Part shown: piece by piece, positions 9,148 through 17,128 of the stretch | How the letters are laid out: the number at the start of each line of letters is the position of its first letter | How positions within the stretch are numbered: the first letter of the stretch is position 1 | Assembly (NCBI RefSeq): GCF_900446215.1 | Contig: NZ_UAQZ01000013.1 | Coordinates: 496,001 to 560,000 of the forward strand | Direction of reading: 5' to 3' | Source of the DNA: Burkholderia cenocepacia | GTDB taxonomy: Bacteria; Pseudomonadota; Gammaproteobacteria; Burkholderiales; Burkholderiaceae | DNA: 64,000 nt | Notes under the pieces: model-generated | Databases searched by the model: none | Seen by the model: the letters and a program-made list of their open reading frames with translations, nothing else | Told to the model about the DNA's origin: nothing | Translations under genes and position numbers: made by a program

Positions 9148-9894
9148 TCACCACGGCACCGTGCGCCCCAGATAGTCGAGGTATTCGAGCCCGGGCCGCG
9201 CCCGCTTCGCGAGCAGCACGTCGACGAGGCTCGGCACGCTTTCGTCGATGGTCAGGCGTGCGTCGGGCCCGCCGAGTTCGGTGCGGACCCAGCCGGGCGC
9301 CATCAGCGCCATCGCGCGGCGCGTATCGGCCTGACGCGCCGCGAAGCTGCGCATGAACTGGTTCAGCGCGGCCTTGCTGCCGCGATAGACCTCGCGCATG
9401 CCGCTGACGTTGTTCGCGACGCTGCCCTGCCCCGACGACATCGCGCCGATCAGCCCGTCGTCGGTCACCAGATCCTGCAGCGTCTCGATCGCGCGCATCG
9501 GCGCCAGCGCATTCGTGATCATCACGCGTACGAATTCGTCGGTCGTCACTTCACCGATCGTTTCGTTAGGATCGTTGGTCGTGCCCGCGTTCACGAACAG
9601 CATGTCGAAGCGCCGGCCCGCCAGACGCTCGCGCAGCGCGGCCAGTTGCGCGGGCGCGCAGATGTCGAGCGTGCCGATCTCGAGCCGGCCGTCGAACCGC
9701 TCGGCCAGCTCGTGCAGCTGCGTGCGCCCCGATTCTGCGCGCACGGTCCCCGTCACGTTCCAGCCCTTGTTCAGGAAGGCCTCCGCCATCGCGAGCCCGA
9801 GGCCGCGCGACGCCGCGACGAGGAGGATCGCGGGCGCGTTGCGTCGATTCGATTCAGTCGATTGCATGGTTTTTGCGTTTACCGTGTTCGTCAT
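9148..9894 (-). CDS. Short-chain dehydrogenase/reductase (SDR)
   Basis: The 248-residue protein has the SDR order: a nucleotide site written as VAASRGLGLA in place of the usual TGxxxGxG, LFVNAGTT for the NAG motif, a Ser in AMSSGQGSV, and the catalytic Y-x-x-x-K in VYRGSKAAL. It probably reduces a small carbonyl with NAD(P)H. The start at 9894 (MTNTVNAK) leaves a short leader; a later ATG at 9867 is also possible. It diverges from a LysR-type gene about 105 bp away, so that regulator may control it. Confidence 0.85.
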   Translation of the reverse strand: MTNTVNAKTMQSTESNRRNAPAILLVAASRGLGLAMAEAFLNKGWNVTGTVRAESGRTQLHELAERFDGRLEIGTLDICAPAQLAALRERLAGRRFDMLFVNAGTTNDPNETIGEVTTDEFVRVMITNALAPMRAIETLQDLVTDDGLIGAMSSGQGSVANNVSGMREVYRGSKAALNQFMRSFAARQADTRRAMALMAPGWVRTELGGPDARLTIDESVPSLVDVLLAKRARPGLEYLDYLGRTVPW

Positions 9895-9999
9895 GCACCC
9901 ACTATAGGCGGGCGCCACGACAGGCGCCAGACGCACCGAATGCAATCCATCGTTGCATCGAACGCCATGTCACGCCTCGCAGTGGCGTATCCTGTCCAC

Positions 10000-10977
10000 A
10001 TGGAAAACATCGACCTGAACCTCGTCACCGCGCTCGACGCGCTGCTGTCAGAGAGCAGCGTGACCGGCGCCGCGCGCCGGCTGGGCCTGAGCACGTCCGC
10101 GATGAGCCGCACGCTCACGCGGTTGCGCGCCGCCACCGGCGATCAACTGCTCGTGCGCGCCGGGCGCAGGCTCGTGCCGACCCCGCACGCAACCGCGTTG
10201 CGCGACCGCGTGCATGCCGTCGCGAGCGACGCGCGCGCCGTGCTGCGGCCGGCGACGGCCGACGTCGACCTCGCGACGCTCACGGCCACGTTCACGATCC
10301 GGGCGGCCGCGTCGTTCATGGAAATGCTGGCCGGCCCGGTCGTGGCCGCGCTGGCCGACGTCGCGCCGCACGTGCGTATCCGCTTCGTCCCGAAGCTCGA
10401 CAGCGATCCGCAAGCGCTGCGCGACGGCACCGTCGACCTGCAAATCGGCAAGCGCGGCGACGACGCGCCCGAGCTGCACACGCGGATGCTCTTTCACGAC
10501 TGGCACGTCGCGGTGGCGCGCGTCGGGCATCCGCTGTTCGCGTCGGCCCGGATCACGCCCGCGCGCTATGCAGCCTGCCGTCACGTCATCGCGGCCCAGT
10601 TCGGCGATTTCGACGGACCGGCCGACGACTCGACCGGCCAGGCCGGCCCGGGCCCCGCCGTGCACGTCGTCGTGCCCGGCTATCCGGACGCGATGCGTGT
10701 CGCGGCCAGTACCGACCTGGTCGCGCTGGTGCCGCGCTCGAGCCTCGGTAACGCGTGCTCGCCGGGGCTCACCGACGCGCTCGGGCTGCGCAGTTTCGAG
10801 ATCCCGGTCCGCTTGCCGGCGATCCTGGTGTCCGCGCTGTGGCATCCGCGCATGCACGGCGACCCCGTGCATCGCCGCCTGCGCGATGCGGTCATCGCCG
10901 TCTGCCAGCGCGCGTATCCGGATTCGCGCCCGCCACGCACGACGACGCGCGGCAAAGCAACGCGCGCAGCGGGCTGA
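10000..10977 (+). CDS. LysR-family transcriptional regulator
   Basis: The 325-residue protein begins with a LysR winged HTH at about residues 3-62 (NLVTALDALLSESSVTGAAR, then LSTSAMSRTLTRLR). A substrate-binding domain follows. The gene is divergent from the SDR, the usual layout for a LysR regulator and its target. The start at 10000 gives the standard spacing before the HTH. The inducer is unknown. Confidence 0.9.
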   Translation: MENIDLNLVTALDALLSESSVTGAARRLGLSTSAMSRTLTRLRAATGDQLLVRAGRRLVPTPHATALRDRVHAVASDARAVLRPATADVDLATLTATFTIRAAASFMEMLAGPVVAALADVAPHVRIRFVPKLDSDPQALRDGTVDLQIGKRGDDAPELHTRMLFHDWHVAVARVGHPLFASARITPARYAACRHVIAAQFGDFDGPADDSTGQAGPGPAVHVVVPGYPDAMRVAASTDLVALVPRSSLGNACSPGLTDALGLRSFEIPVRLPAILVSALWHPRMHGDPVHRRLRDAVIAVCQRAYPDSRPPRTTTRGKATRAAG

Positions 10978-11091
10978 CGTCGCGCGGCTCACGCCAGCCG
11001 GCCGCCGTCGACTATTGCGGCACGGCCGGGCGGCGCCGGCGGGCCCTTCGGCTAAAATGCCGCACTTTCCACCTTGTCCGGCCCGCTCGCC

Positions 11092-12480
11092 ATGCAACCC
11101 GCCTCCTCCGCCCAATCCGCCTCCCATGGCGCCGACGCCGCAGAATCGGCCCGCGACCTCGTCTACGGCCCGAACGACCGGCCGGCGCCGATGGTCGCCT
11201 TCGTCGCCGCGCTGCAGCACCTGCTGGCGATCATCGTGCCGATCGTCACGCCGGGCCTGCTGATCTGCCAGGCGCTCGGCGTGTCCAGCCGCGATACGAC
11301 CCTGATCGTGTCGATGTCGCTCGTCATTTCCGGCATCGCCACCTTCGTCCAGTGCAAGCGCTTCGGCCCGCTGGGCGCCGGCCTGCTGATCGTCCAGGGC
11401 ACCAGCTTCAACTTCGTCGGCCCGCTGATCGCCGGCGGCAGCCTGATGGTCAAGCAAGGCACGCCGGTCGAGACCGTGATGGCCGCGATCTTCGGCGTCG
11501 TGATCGCGGGGTCGTTCGTCGAGATGGGCGTGTCGCGCATCCTGCCGTTCGTGAAACGCCTGATCACGCCGCTCGTCACCGGCATCGTCGTGCTGCTGAT
11601 CGGCCTCACGCTGATCAAGGTCGGCCTCATCAGCATGGGCGGCGGCTACGGCGCGATGGCCAAGGGCACGTTCGCGAGCGCGGAGAACCTCACGCTGTCG
11701 GGCCTCGTGCTCGGCACGATCATCCTGCTGAACCGCGTGCCGGTCGTCTGGGTGCGCAGCACCGCGCTCGTCATCGCGCTTGCGATCGGCTACCTCGCGG
11801 CCGCGTTCCTCGGCCGCCTCGATTTCACCGGCATGCACCAGGCCGCGCTGTTCCAGGTCCCGACGCCGCTGCACTTCGGCATCGGCTTCTCGTGGGCGCT
11901 GTTCGTGCCGATGCTGATCATCTATCTCGTCACGTCGCTCGAAGCGATCGGCGACGTGACGGCCACCAGCAAGATCTCGAACGAGCCGGTCGAAGGGCCG
12001 GTGTGGATGCAGCGCATCAAGGGCGGCGTGCTCGTCAACGGCGCGAACTCGCTGCTGGCCGGCGTGTTCAATACGTTTCCGAGCTCGGTATTCGCGCAGA
12101 ACAACGGCGTGATCCAGATCACCGGCGTCGCGAGCCGCTACGTCGGCATCTGGATCGCGGGCATGCTGGTGGTGCTCGGCCTGTTCCCGGTCGTCGCCGG
12201 CGTGCTGCAGGCGGTGCCGGAGCCGGTGCTCGGCGGTGCGGCGATGGTGATGTTCGGTGCGGTGGCCGCGTCGGGCATCAACATCCTCGCGGGCGTCCAC
12301 CTCGACCGCCGCGCGCTGCTGATCATCGCGGTGTCGCTCGCGCTCGGCCTCGGCGTGTCGCAGGTGCCGGACATTCTGAACAGCCTGCCGCATGCACTGA
12401 AGAACGTGCTGGAATCGGGCGTGGCGACGGGCGGCATCTGCGCGCTCGTGATGAACTGGTTCCTGCCGGAAAAGAAGTAA
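11092..12480 (+). CDS. NCS2-family nucleobase:cation symporter (xanthine/urate type)
   Basis: The protein of about 462 residues has many membrane helices and the NCS2 signature: VAALQHLLAIIVPIVTPGLL at the start of the first helices, the TFSFNFVGP-like segment TSFNFVGPLIAGG, the acidic LVTSLEAIGDVTATS and the motif FAQNNGVIQITGVASR. The Q-N-N-G-x-x-x-x-T-G form is characteristic of XanQ/XanP/UacT xanthine and urate permeases and not of uracil carriers. The ATG at 11092 is preferred over an upstream TTG at 11074. A TAAAAT at about 11053 could be its -10 box. Confidence 0.88.
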   Translation: MQPASSAQSASHGADAAESARDLVYGPNDRPAPMVAFVAALQHLLAIIVPIVTPGLLICQALGVSSRDTTLIVSMSLVISGIATFVQCKRFGPLGAGLLIVQGTSFNFVGPLIAGGSLMVKQGTPVETVMAAIFGVVIAGSFVEMGVSRILPFVKRLITPLVTGIVVLLIGLTLIKVGLISMGGGYGAMAKGTFASAENLTLSGLVLGTIILLNRVPVVWVRSTALVIALAIGYLAAAFLGRLDFTGMHQAALFQVPTPLHFGIGFSWALFVPMLIIYLVTSLEAIGDVTATSKISNEPVEGPVWMQRIKGGVLVNGANSLLAGVFNTFPSSVFAQNNGVIQITGVASRYVGIWIAGMLVVLGLFPVVAGVLQAVPEPVLGGAAMVMFGAVAASGINILAGVHLDRRALLIIAVSLALGLGVSQVPDILNSLPHALKNVLESGVATGGICALVMNWFLPEKK

Positions 12481-12576
12481 AGGCAAACGCGGCACGAACC
12501 GCATGACGGCGCGGCACGCATGACGGGCCGCGTCGTTCGACCGTCGTCCGCGAACGTCAAATCGGGTCAGGCTGCC

Positions 12577-12605
12577 TTGGCCGATCGATCCGCGCTGGTT
12601 AGAAT
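12577..12605 (+). promoter_or_regulatory. Promoter for the Nudix gene, apparently leaderless
   Basis: TTGGCC (12577-12582), a 17-bp spacer and TAGAAT (12600-12605) form a reasonable sigma-70 promoter. Initiation seven bases downstream would fall on the A of the ATG at 12612. No Shine-Dalgarno sequence is visible, which fits a leaderless transcript. Confidence 0.45.
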
Positions 12606-12611
12606 GGCTCC

Positions 12612-13037
12612 ATGCCCCAAACGCGAGCGCCCAACCCCTCCGCCGAAACGAGCGCCGTCCCGATCAAGGAACGCGCGACCGTCGTCTGCTACCGCGACGA
12701 GCAAGTCCTGCTCGTCGCGCGTGCGTCGTCGCGCTGGGCGCTACCGGGCGGCACGATCAAGCGTGGGGAGACGCCGCTCGAAGCCGCGCATCGCGAGTTA
12801 TGCGAAGAAACCGGTGTGACCGGCCAGCATCTCGTGTACTCGATGCAGTTCACCGGGCTCGCAAAAATCCATCACGTGTTCTTCGCGGAAGTCGGCCCGG
12901 ACCAGACGCCGCAAGCGAACAACGAGATCGAGAAATGCAAGTGGTTTCCGATCGACGGTGTCGATGCGCTGCGCGCCAGCATCCCGACGAAACGGATCGT
13001 CGAACTCGTCTACAACCACGAAATCCGTAAAGCGTAG
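12612..13037 (+). CDS. Nudix hydrolase
   Basis: The 141-residue protein has a complete Nudix box at about 47-69: GGTIKRGETPLEAAHRELCE followed by ETG, matching Gx5Ex7REUxEExGU. It hydrolyses a nucleoside diphosphate linked to another moiety; the substrate cannot be predicted. The KCKWFPIDGVDALRAS segment before the last helix is typical of small bacterial Nudix enzymes. Confidence 0.9.
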   Translation: MPQTRAPNPSAETSAVPIKERATVVCYRDEQVLLVARASSRWALPGGTIKRGETPLEAAHRELCEETGVTGQHLVYSMQFTGLAKIHHVFFAEVGPDQTPQANNEIEKCKWFPIDGVDALRASIPTKRIVELVYNHEIRKA

Positions 13038-13114
13038 GCATCGGCGCGGCGAACGCATGCACGCGCAGCCGGCGAACTCGAGCCAATTTTCGTGGATCAG
13101 CGGCACGCGTGCGC

Positions 13115-13327
13115 TCAATGCGAGCGCTTTCTTCGCAGTTCGTGCGTGGAATAGACGACGAGGAAAACGCCTAGCATCGCGACGCCGGACGCCATGAAGT
13201 CGTTCGCGCTTCCCGAGCCGTGCAAGGATTGCGGGAAGATGCCGAGACTCAACCCTGCCGCCGCGAGAAACAATCCTGCAGCCACACCCCAGATCGGTCC
13301 GGCGGTCTTTTCGATTTTATTTTTCAT
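13115..13327 (-). CDS. Small two-helix membrane protein
   Basis: The 70-residue product starts MKNKIEKTAGP and has two hydrophobic segments (IWGVAAGLFLAAAGLSLG and ASGVAMLGVFLVVYS) separated by a short polar loop, ending in a basic tail (ELRRKRSH). No family is recognised. It is the last host gene before the attachment site and converges with the Nudix gene. Confidence 0.6.
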   Translation of the reverse strand: MKNKIEKTAGPIWGVAAGLFLAAAGLSLGIFPQSLHGSGSANDFMASGVAMLGVFLVVYSTHELRRKRSH

Positions 13328-13405
13328 ACAGCACCCGTCTACAGTCATGACCTGAACGGTATCGGCAAAAACGCGCGCGTCTACCTTCAGTCATTTCACT
13401 ATAGC

Positions 13406-13421
13406 CGGGAAATAATTCCCG
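13406..13421. repeat. Inverted repeat upstream of the small membrane protein gene
   Basis: CGGGAA-ATAA-TTCCCG is a perfect six-base inverted repeat with a four-base centre. It lies about 80 bp upstream of the 13,327 start and 100 bp from attL. It may be an operator or a hairpin. The remainder of 13,328-13,521 shows no gene. Confidence 0.4.
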
Positions 13422-13521
13422 CACTTCTAGTGCTTTTCCCGATCAAGTTTGCGCGGTCGCGGCCGTTGCGCGATGCGGGCGCGCGCAGTCCGAAGCATGC
13501 CGAGTCGGGAGAAAAACGAGG

Positions 13522-13585
13522 TGGCGGAAGGCAGCAGGAGTCGAACCTACCCAGGAGCGTCTGACGCCCCTAACCGGGTTTGAAG
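13522..13585 (-). pseudogene. attL: displaced 3' half of selC (tRNA-Sec)
   Basis: The minus strand reads as the 3' half of a tRNA-Sec gene, from the anticodon loop CTTCAAA through a long variable arm, T arm and the CCGCCA-type 3' end. There is no matching 5' half; the sequence beyond 13,585 is prophage DNA. Compared with the complete selC at 60,329-60,424 it differs at about a dozen positions, but stems are preserved by paired changes (variable arm GCGT/ACGC here against GTGT/ACAC there). Its CCCGG pairs perfectly with the CCGGG anticodon-stem 5' strand of the intact gene, so it is most likely the original host 3' half displaced by integration. Confidence 0.85.
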
Positions 13586-13696
13586 GCCGATTATGCTGTA
13601 TGTAAACTCAGTTGACTGGACGCGAACCCGCGACGCCATGCGGGTTTGATGATTCGTCAATGCTGTAAAAGCGTACAGTAGGTAGACACGCTAAGG

Positions 13697-13723
13697 CAGA
13701 AAAGTCCACACCCATTTTGGTGT
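13697..13723 (-). terminator. Possible terminator at the end of the late unit
   Basis: On the minus strand ACACC and GGTGT flank a six-base loop (13,708-13,723), followed by a TTTT run at about 13,700. It lies just past the lipase stop and would end leftward late transcription before attL. The stem is short. Confidence 0.4.
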
Positions 13724-13730
13724 CTGGATC

Positions 13731-14327
13731 CTAGGCTGGCGTCGTGACCGCCAGCGCCGCGATCACCCGCGCGATCGCATGATCCGTCACGTTCGCGAAC
13801 GGGAGCGCCGGCCGGCCGATCGCCTGGATCGAACCGGCATGCTTCCAGCCTGGCGGTAGGTCCGGCACGATGTCGTTCCCGTTTTTGTACAGGCAGAGCG
13901 GCACCTTCTCGAGCAGTGCCGCGACACTCCCGTTCGTGCTCACCCGCGGCGGCTCGAAACCGTAGACGGCTGTGGGCGCCCGGCCGGCGGCCACCATCGC
14001 CGACGCGGCCATGATCGCGATCGCGGCGCCGAGTGAGTGTCCGACGAGCGTCACCGGCCGGCCGGCGATTGCGGCGAGCACCGGTGCAGCGATCGCTTCC
14101 CACGCGGCCCAGAAACCATGATGCACCTGGCCGACGCCGATCACATCGATAGGATGGACGTCCAGGTCAGCCACCACGCTGTCGAGGTTGTCGGTGCCCG
14201 GGAAGGCGACAACCAGACCGGCGGCCGTCTGGCGTACGATCGCGCGCGAAGCGCTGTCCGCCTTGCCGATGTCTGGCGCTGCGGCATAGGCCTCTTGCGC
14301 GAGCAGCGCGTAATCGCGCGGCGTCAT
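13731..14327 (-). CDS. Phage-encoded lipase (class 3 / alpha-beta hydrolase)
   Basis: The 198-residue protein has the nucleophile elbow GHSLG in VTLVGHSLGAAIAIMAASA, an oxyanion strand VVAFPGTDN, and candidate acid and His residues in NGNDIVPD and TDHAIARVI. This order is that of class 3 lipases. There is no signal peptide. It is the last gene before attL and overlaps the lipoprotein stop by 4 bp. Position at the prophage edge suggests lysogenic conversion or help in release from the envelope; neither is proven. Confidence 0.8.
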   Translation of the reverse strand: MTPRDYALLAQEAYAAAPDIGKADSASRAIVRQTAAGLVVAFPGTDNLDSVVADLDVHPIDVIGVGQVHHGFWAAWEAIAAPVLAAIAGRPVTLVGHSLGAAIAIMAASAMVAAGRAPTAVYGFEPPRVSTNGSVAALLEKVPLCLYKNGNDIVPDLPPGWKHAGSIQAIGRPALPFANVTDHAIARVIAALAVTTPA

Positions 14328-14764
14328 TGCAGCGGCGCGCCCGCGAGCGGCGTCGACGCAGCGGCCGCGAGCGGCGCCGTCGTCAGGATCTGGTCGATGA
14401 GCGCCTGAACCATCGGCCCGAACGTCTGGAGCCCGAGCAGGATGGCCTGCTGCTGCGGCAGCGCGGGCACGGCCTGTACGATCGTGATCGCCGCCGGCAG
14501 CAGCGAATCATGGAACGCTTTCAGATCGGCGACGTTCAGCTGCGCGCCGGCTTTGCAGATAGCCTGATTGGCCGGCAGGATCGTCTTCGAGATCGTGGCT
14601 TGCTGGTCGGCGCTCAGCAGCGGCGATGTCGCGAGGATGGCGAGATCGCCGTTGACGATCGTGCAGCCGGTTTGGAACTGCTGTTGGACGGTCGGCAGGG
14701 AGTTGCAGGCGACGATTGCGAGAGACGCGACAATGCCTGCCGCGAGCAGCATGAGCTTCTTCAT
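14324..14764 (-). CDS. Prophage lipoprotein of unknown function
   Basis: The 146-residue protein opens with a lipoprotein signal ending SLAIVAC, placing the lipidated Cys at residue 20. The mature part is Ala/Gln/Leu rich and probably helical. It is too long for a typical Rz1 spanin. It is translationally coupled to the downstream lipase (ATGA overlap), so the two may act together at the envelope. Confidence 0.7.
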   Translation of the reverse strand: MKKLMLLAAGIVASLAIVACNSLPTVQQQFQTGCTIVNGDLAILATSPLLSADQQATISKTILPANQAICKAGAQLNVADLKAFHDSLLPAAITIVQAVPALPQQQAILLGLQTFGPMVQALIDQILTTAPLAAAASTPLAGAPLQ

Positions 14765-14806
14765 GGGGTTCCTTCTGGAGTGGTGCCGCGGCGCGCGGCG
14801 GGATGA

Positions 14807-15010
14807 TTACTGCTGGGCCGGCGTTGCGCCGCGATTTGTGTATGCCTCGACAGCGGCATGGAAAGCTGCTGCGACGAGGCCGGCAATCAACGACGACAGG
14901 CTGGCCGGCACGGGGCCCTTGCAGCCACCAAGCACCCAATCGACCGTCGGGACGAGATCCGTGACGCCGATGGTGATACCGCCAGTCACGAGGCTAGATT
15001 TCACTGCCAT
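14807..15010 (-). CDS. Small membrane protein, possible holin
   Basis: The 67-residue protein has hydrophobic stretches GGITIGVTDLVPTVDWVLGG and LSSLIAGLVAAAFHAAVEAY. Size, topology and place close to the endolysin fit a holin or antiholin, but no family motif proves it. Confidence 0.55.
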   Translation of the reverse strand: MAVKSSLVTGGITIGVTDLVPTVDWVLGGCKGPVPASLSSLIAGLVAAAFHAAVEAYTNRGATPAQQ

Positions 15011-15013
15011 GGC

Positions 15014-15646
15014 CTACTCCTTTTCGGTTTGGACGAGTTCGTCCGGGGTGAAGACGAACCCGGCCTTGCGCGGGAACGCCTGGAACACAAAGGTCGGGAA
15101 CGACCGGTGATGGATGCCGTGCGTCGGCGAGCGGTGGAACTTCGCCGACAGCGGCAGCATGTTCGTCATCGCATCAACGAAGGTCTCCGGCTTGGACGGA
15201 TCGAATGCATGCCAGTCGAAGCCGCGCAGCTCGACGAGCTTGCAGACGAGCCAGAGGAACGATTCCTCGACGAGATACAGCTCCTTCGTCGGCTGATCGG
15301 TGACCGGGTCGAGCACGGGCAGCGCCTTCACCTCGCCCAGCGCGACGCCTCGCACGGTTGCCCAGTCGATCGCATCGGAATCGGCCCACTCGCAGAACAG
15401 ATGGTGATACTCGGGCGCCGGCTGGCCGCTGATCGCACAGCGCAGGCCGGCCGCATGCCCTTCCCTCTTCGTATGCCGGAACGTCGCCGACTCGGTGCGC
15501 GGCGGGTGATCCGGGTAGTACTCGATCTCGACGTCGGTCACGCGCACGGCATGCTCGCCGGCGATCTTCGGCAGGCCTGCGAGGCCCTCGGCCGTGCACT
15601 TCTCGCAGCGCTGCTCGAGCGCGACGTCATGGCTGCATCGGGTCAT
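15014..15646 (-). CDS. Prophage protein with HNH-like Cys/His motifs
   Basis: The 210-residue protein opens with a CSH-x8-CEKC cluster. It then has CAISGQPAPEYHHLFCEW, with a Cys and a His pair spaced as in HNH nucleases, and a later HGIHHRSFP segment. These suggest a zinc-bound nuclease-like fold, but the full H-N-H pattern is not clear. It lies beyond a terminator that follows the endolysin. Function is unassigned. Confidence 0.5.
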   Translation of the reverse strand: MTRCSHDVALEQRCEKCTAEGLAGLPKIAGEHAVRVTDVEIEYYPDHPPRTESATFRHTKREGHAAGLRCAISGQPAPEYHHLFCEWADSDAIDWATVRGVALGEVKALPVLDPVTDQPTKELYLVEESFLWLVCKLVELRGFDWHAFDPSKPETFVDAMTNMLPLSAKFHRSPTHGIHHRSFPTFVFQAFPRKAGFVFTPDELVQTEKE

Positions 15647-15661
15647 GTCTGGTCCGGAAAT

Positions 15662-15686
15662 GAAAACGCCCGGCGCGCGGCCGGGC
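15662..15686 (-). terminator. Intrinsic terminator after the endolysin gene
   Basis: GCCCGGC and GCCGGGC flank a five-base loop, followed on the minus strand by GTTTTCATTT. It separates the GH19 gene from the next leftward gene. Confidence 0.7.
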
Positions 15687-15715
15687 GGGATTACGAAAAT
15701 TCGAAAACTGGCGCG

Positions 15716-16288
15716 TCAGGTCACGCCGAGCGCCTTCTTGCAGGAATCCCAGAGCGTCAGGCGGTCGGGCATGCCGTTCGGCGTGGCCGCCGAGCGCGGA
15801 TTGCCGAGATTGATCGCGCGGCTGATCGACAGGAAGTCGCCGGCGTCGGCGAACGCGCTGAGCGCATGGTCGGCCCAGAATTGCGCCGAGGCGTGCGCCG
15901 CCGTGGACGGCTGCACGATCAAGTCCGGATTGCCCTCGAGGTCGATGCTGATCTTCTGACCCATCACGCGGAAGTTGTAGCGGCCAGTGATCTGCAGCAG
16001 GCCTCCGCCTCGGTACCGGAATCCGTCTCCGGCCTGCGTATTACCCAGCTCGACAGCCTTCGCCGACGGCGGCTCGTACGCGCGCTGCGCGGCCGTTGGC
16101 CCCCAGATCTCACGGAACCACTGGAATCCGCCTGTCTCGTGGCCGCACTGCGCCAGAAACGCGGCCTGCCGCGCCGGAGAATCGATCGCATACAGCGCCA
16201 TCACGGCCGACAACGGATCCGCCCATGGCATCGCGCGCGCTAGCGGGATCCGGAGCGCGGCGGAAAGGGTTTGTGGTGTCATGGTCAT
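15716..16288 (-). CDS. GH19 endolysin (chitinase/lysozyme-like)
   Basis: The 190-residue protein has glycoside hydrolase family 19 features: AAFLAQCGHETGGFQWF carrying the catalytic Glu, then YRGGGLLQITGRYNF and a C-terminal ISRAINLGNPRSAA. Such phage enzymes cleave peptidoglycan at lysis. The ATG at 16,288 overlaps the stop of the holin-like gene (ATGA). It has no signal peptide, so release would depend on a holin. Confidence 0.88.
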   Translation of the reverse strand: MTMTPQTLSAALRIPLARAMPWADPLSAVMALYAIDSPARQAAFLAQCGHETGGFQWFREIWGPTAAQRAYEPPSAKAVELGNTQAGDGFRYRGGGLLQITGRYNFRVMGQKISIDLEGNPDLIVQPSTAAHASAQFWADHALSAFADAGDFLSISRAINLGNPRSAATPNGMPDRLTLWDSCKKALGVT

Positions 16289-16671
16289 CCCAGAAGCAGC
16301 TTCACGACCGCGCTCGCCCAGTCGGGGATGGGTTCGTGTCGCATGTAGCGAAAGACGATCACGCCGACCGTGCCGAACGCGATTGTCGGGCCAGCGACGT
16401 GCCGGACAAGGAAGCGCCACGCATCAGCGAGGCGGCACAACGCGCGAACCGCGCGCGCGCCGCCCTCCCATGTATCGACCATCGACTGCGTGTTCGTCTG
16501 GATCTTCGAAACCGATGCAACGACTGCGTCGAGCTTTTCGTCCTGACGTTGAAGATGCGCCTTCACTGCAGCGTCGCTCTCGTCGATACGCTGCTCGAGT
16601 TTCGAGAAGCGCCGATCTCCCGCGCGCAGGCGCTCCTCGACGCGCGCCGGCGCCGATACGTGGTCTGTCAT
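16285..16671 (-). CDS. Holin-like membrane protein with N-terminal coiled coil
   Basis: The 128-residue protein has a charged helical first half (SKLEQRIDESDAAVKAHLQR) and a single hydrophobic segment near the end (VAGPTIAFGTVGVIVFRYM). It is coupled to the endolysin gene, the usual place for a holin. The family is not certain. Confidence 0.6.
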   Translation of the reverse strand: MTDHVSAPARVEERLRAGDRRFSKLEQRIDESDAAVKAHLQRQDEKLDAVVASVSKIQTNTQSMVDTWEGGARAVRALCRLADAWRFLVRHVAGPTIAFGTVGVIVFRYMRHEPIPDWASAVVKLLLG

Positions 16672-16685
16672 TCATCCCCCGGAAA

Positions 16686-16712
16686 TGAAAAAGGGGCGCC
16701 CGAAGGCGCCCC
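16686..16712 (-). terminator. Intrinsic terminator between tail-fibre and lysis genes
   Basis: GGGGCGCC-TTCG-GGCGCCCC followed by TTTTTC on the minus strand is a strong intrinsic terminator. It lies between the exported tail-type genes and the lysis cassette. Confidence 0.8.
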
Positions 16713-16732
16713 GCGTTGGTCGCGAAGTGGTT

Positions 16733-17125
16733 TTATTCGGCGAGCCAGGCGCTGCCGTTATAGAACGTCGGACAAACCGTCGAACCGCCGCCCGTCAGCG
16801 AACCCATGAACGTGCAGCTCGTGGCGTCGGTCACGTACGCGCGCATGCCAGCCACGCCCGCGGGCAACGTTGAAACCGTGTAGCCGAGCGTCTTGATCGG
16901 GCCGCCGACGTCCAAAGTCGCTCGCGGAGGCGACGCGCCGATACCGACCGACACACTGCCACTGCCGAACGAGAGCACCGTTGTCCCGTTGACCTGCACG
17001 GAGGACGCGGTCAGGTTGAGCGCGGCAATCTTCGCGCTCGGGATGTAGAACGGGATCGACGACTGCGCGAGAGCGATCGAGCACGCGCAGCTGAGAGCTA
17101 AACCCGCAAGCATCTTCTTCAACAT
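16733..17125 (-). CDS. Small secreted tail-associated protein
   Basis: The 130-residue protein has a classic signal peptide (MLKKMLAGLALSCACSIALA before QSS). The mature part is Ser/Gly/Val rich with a two-Cys segment (TSCTFMGSLTGGGSTVCPTF) and resembles the C-terminal modules of tail-fibre or tail-needle proteins. It follows the exported spike-like gene with 3 bp between them. Function is unknown. Confidence 0.6.
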   Translation of the reverse strand: MLKKMLAGLALSCACSIALAQSSIPFYIPSAKIAALNLTASSVQVNGTTVLSFGSGSVSVGIGASPPRATLDVGGPIKTLGYTVSTLPAGVAGMRAYVTDATSCTFMGSLTGGGSTVCPTFYNGSAWLAE

Positions 17126-17128
17126 GGC

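Noticed and set aside
6826..10977. A 1,383-residue plus-strand frame opposite the kinase and transporter genes
   Set aside because: It is Arg/Ala rich, opposes conserved enzymes and has no domain until the LysR sequence at its end, which has its own start at 10,000.
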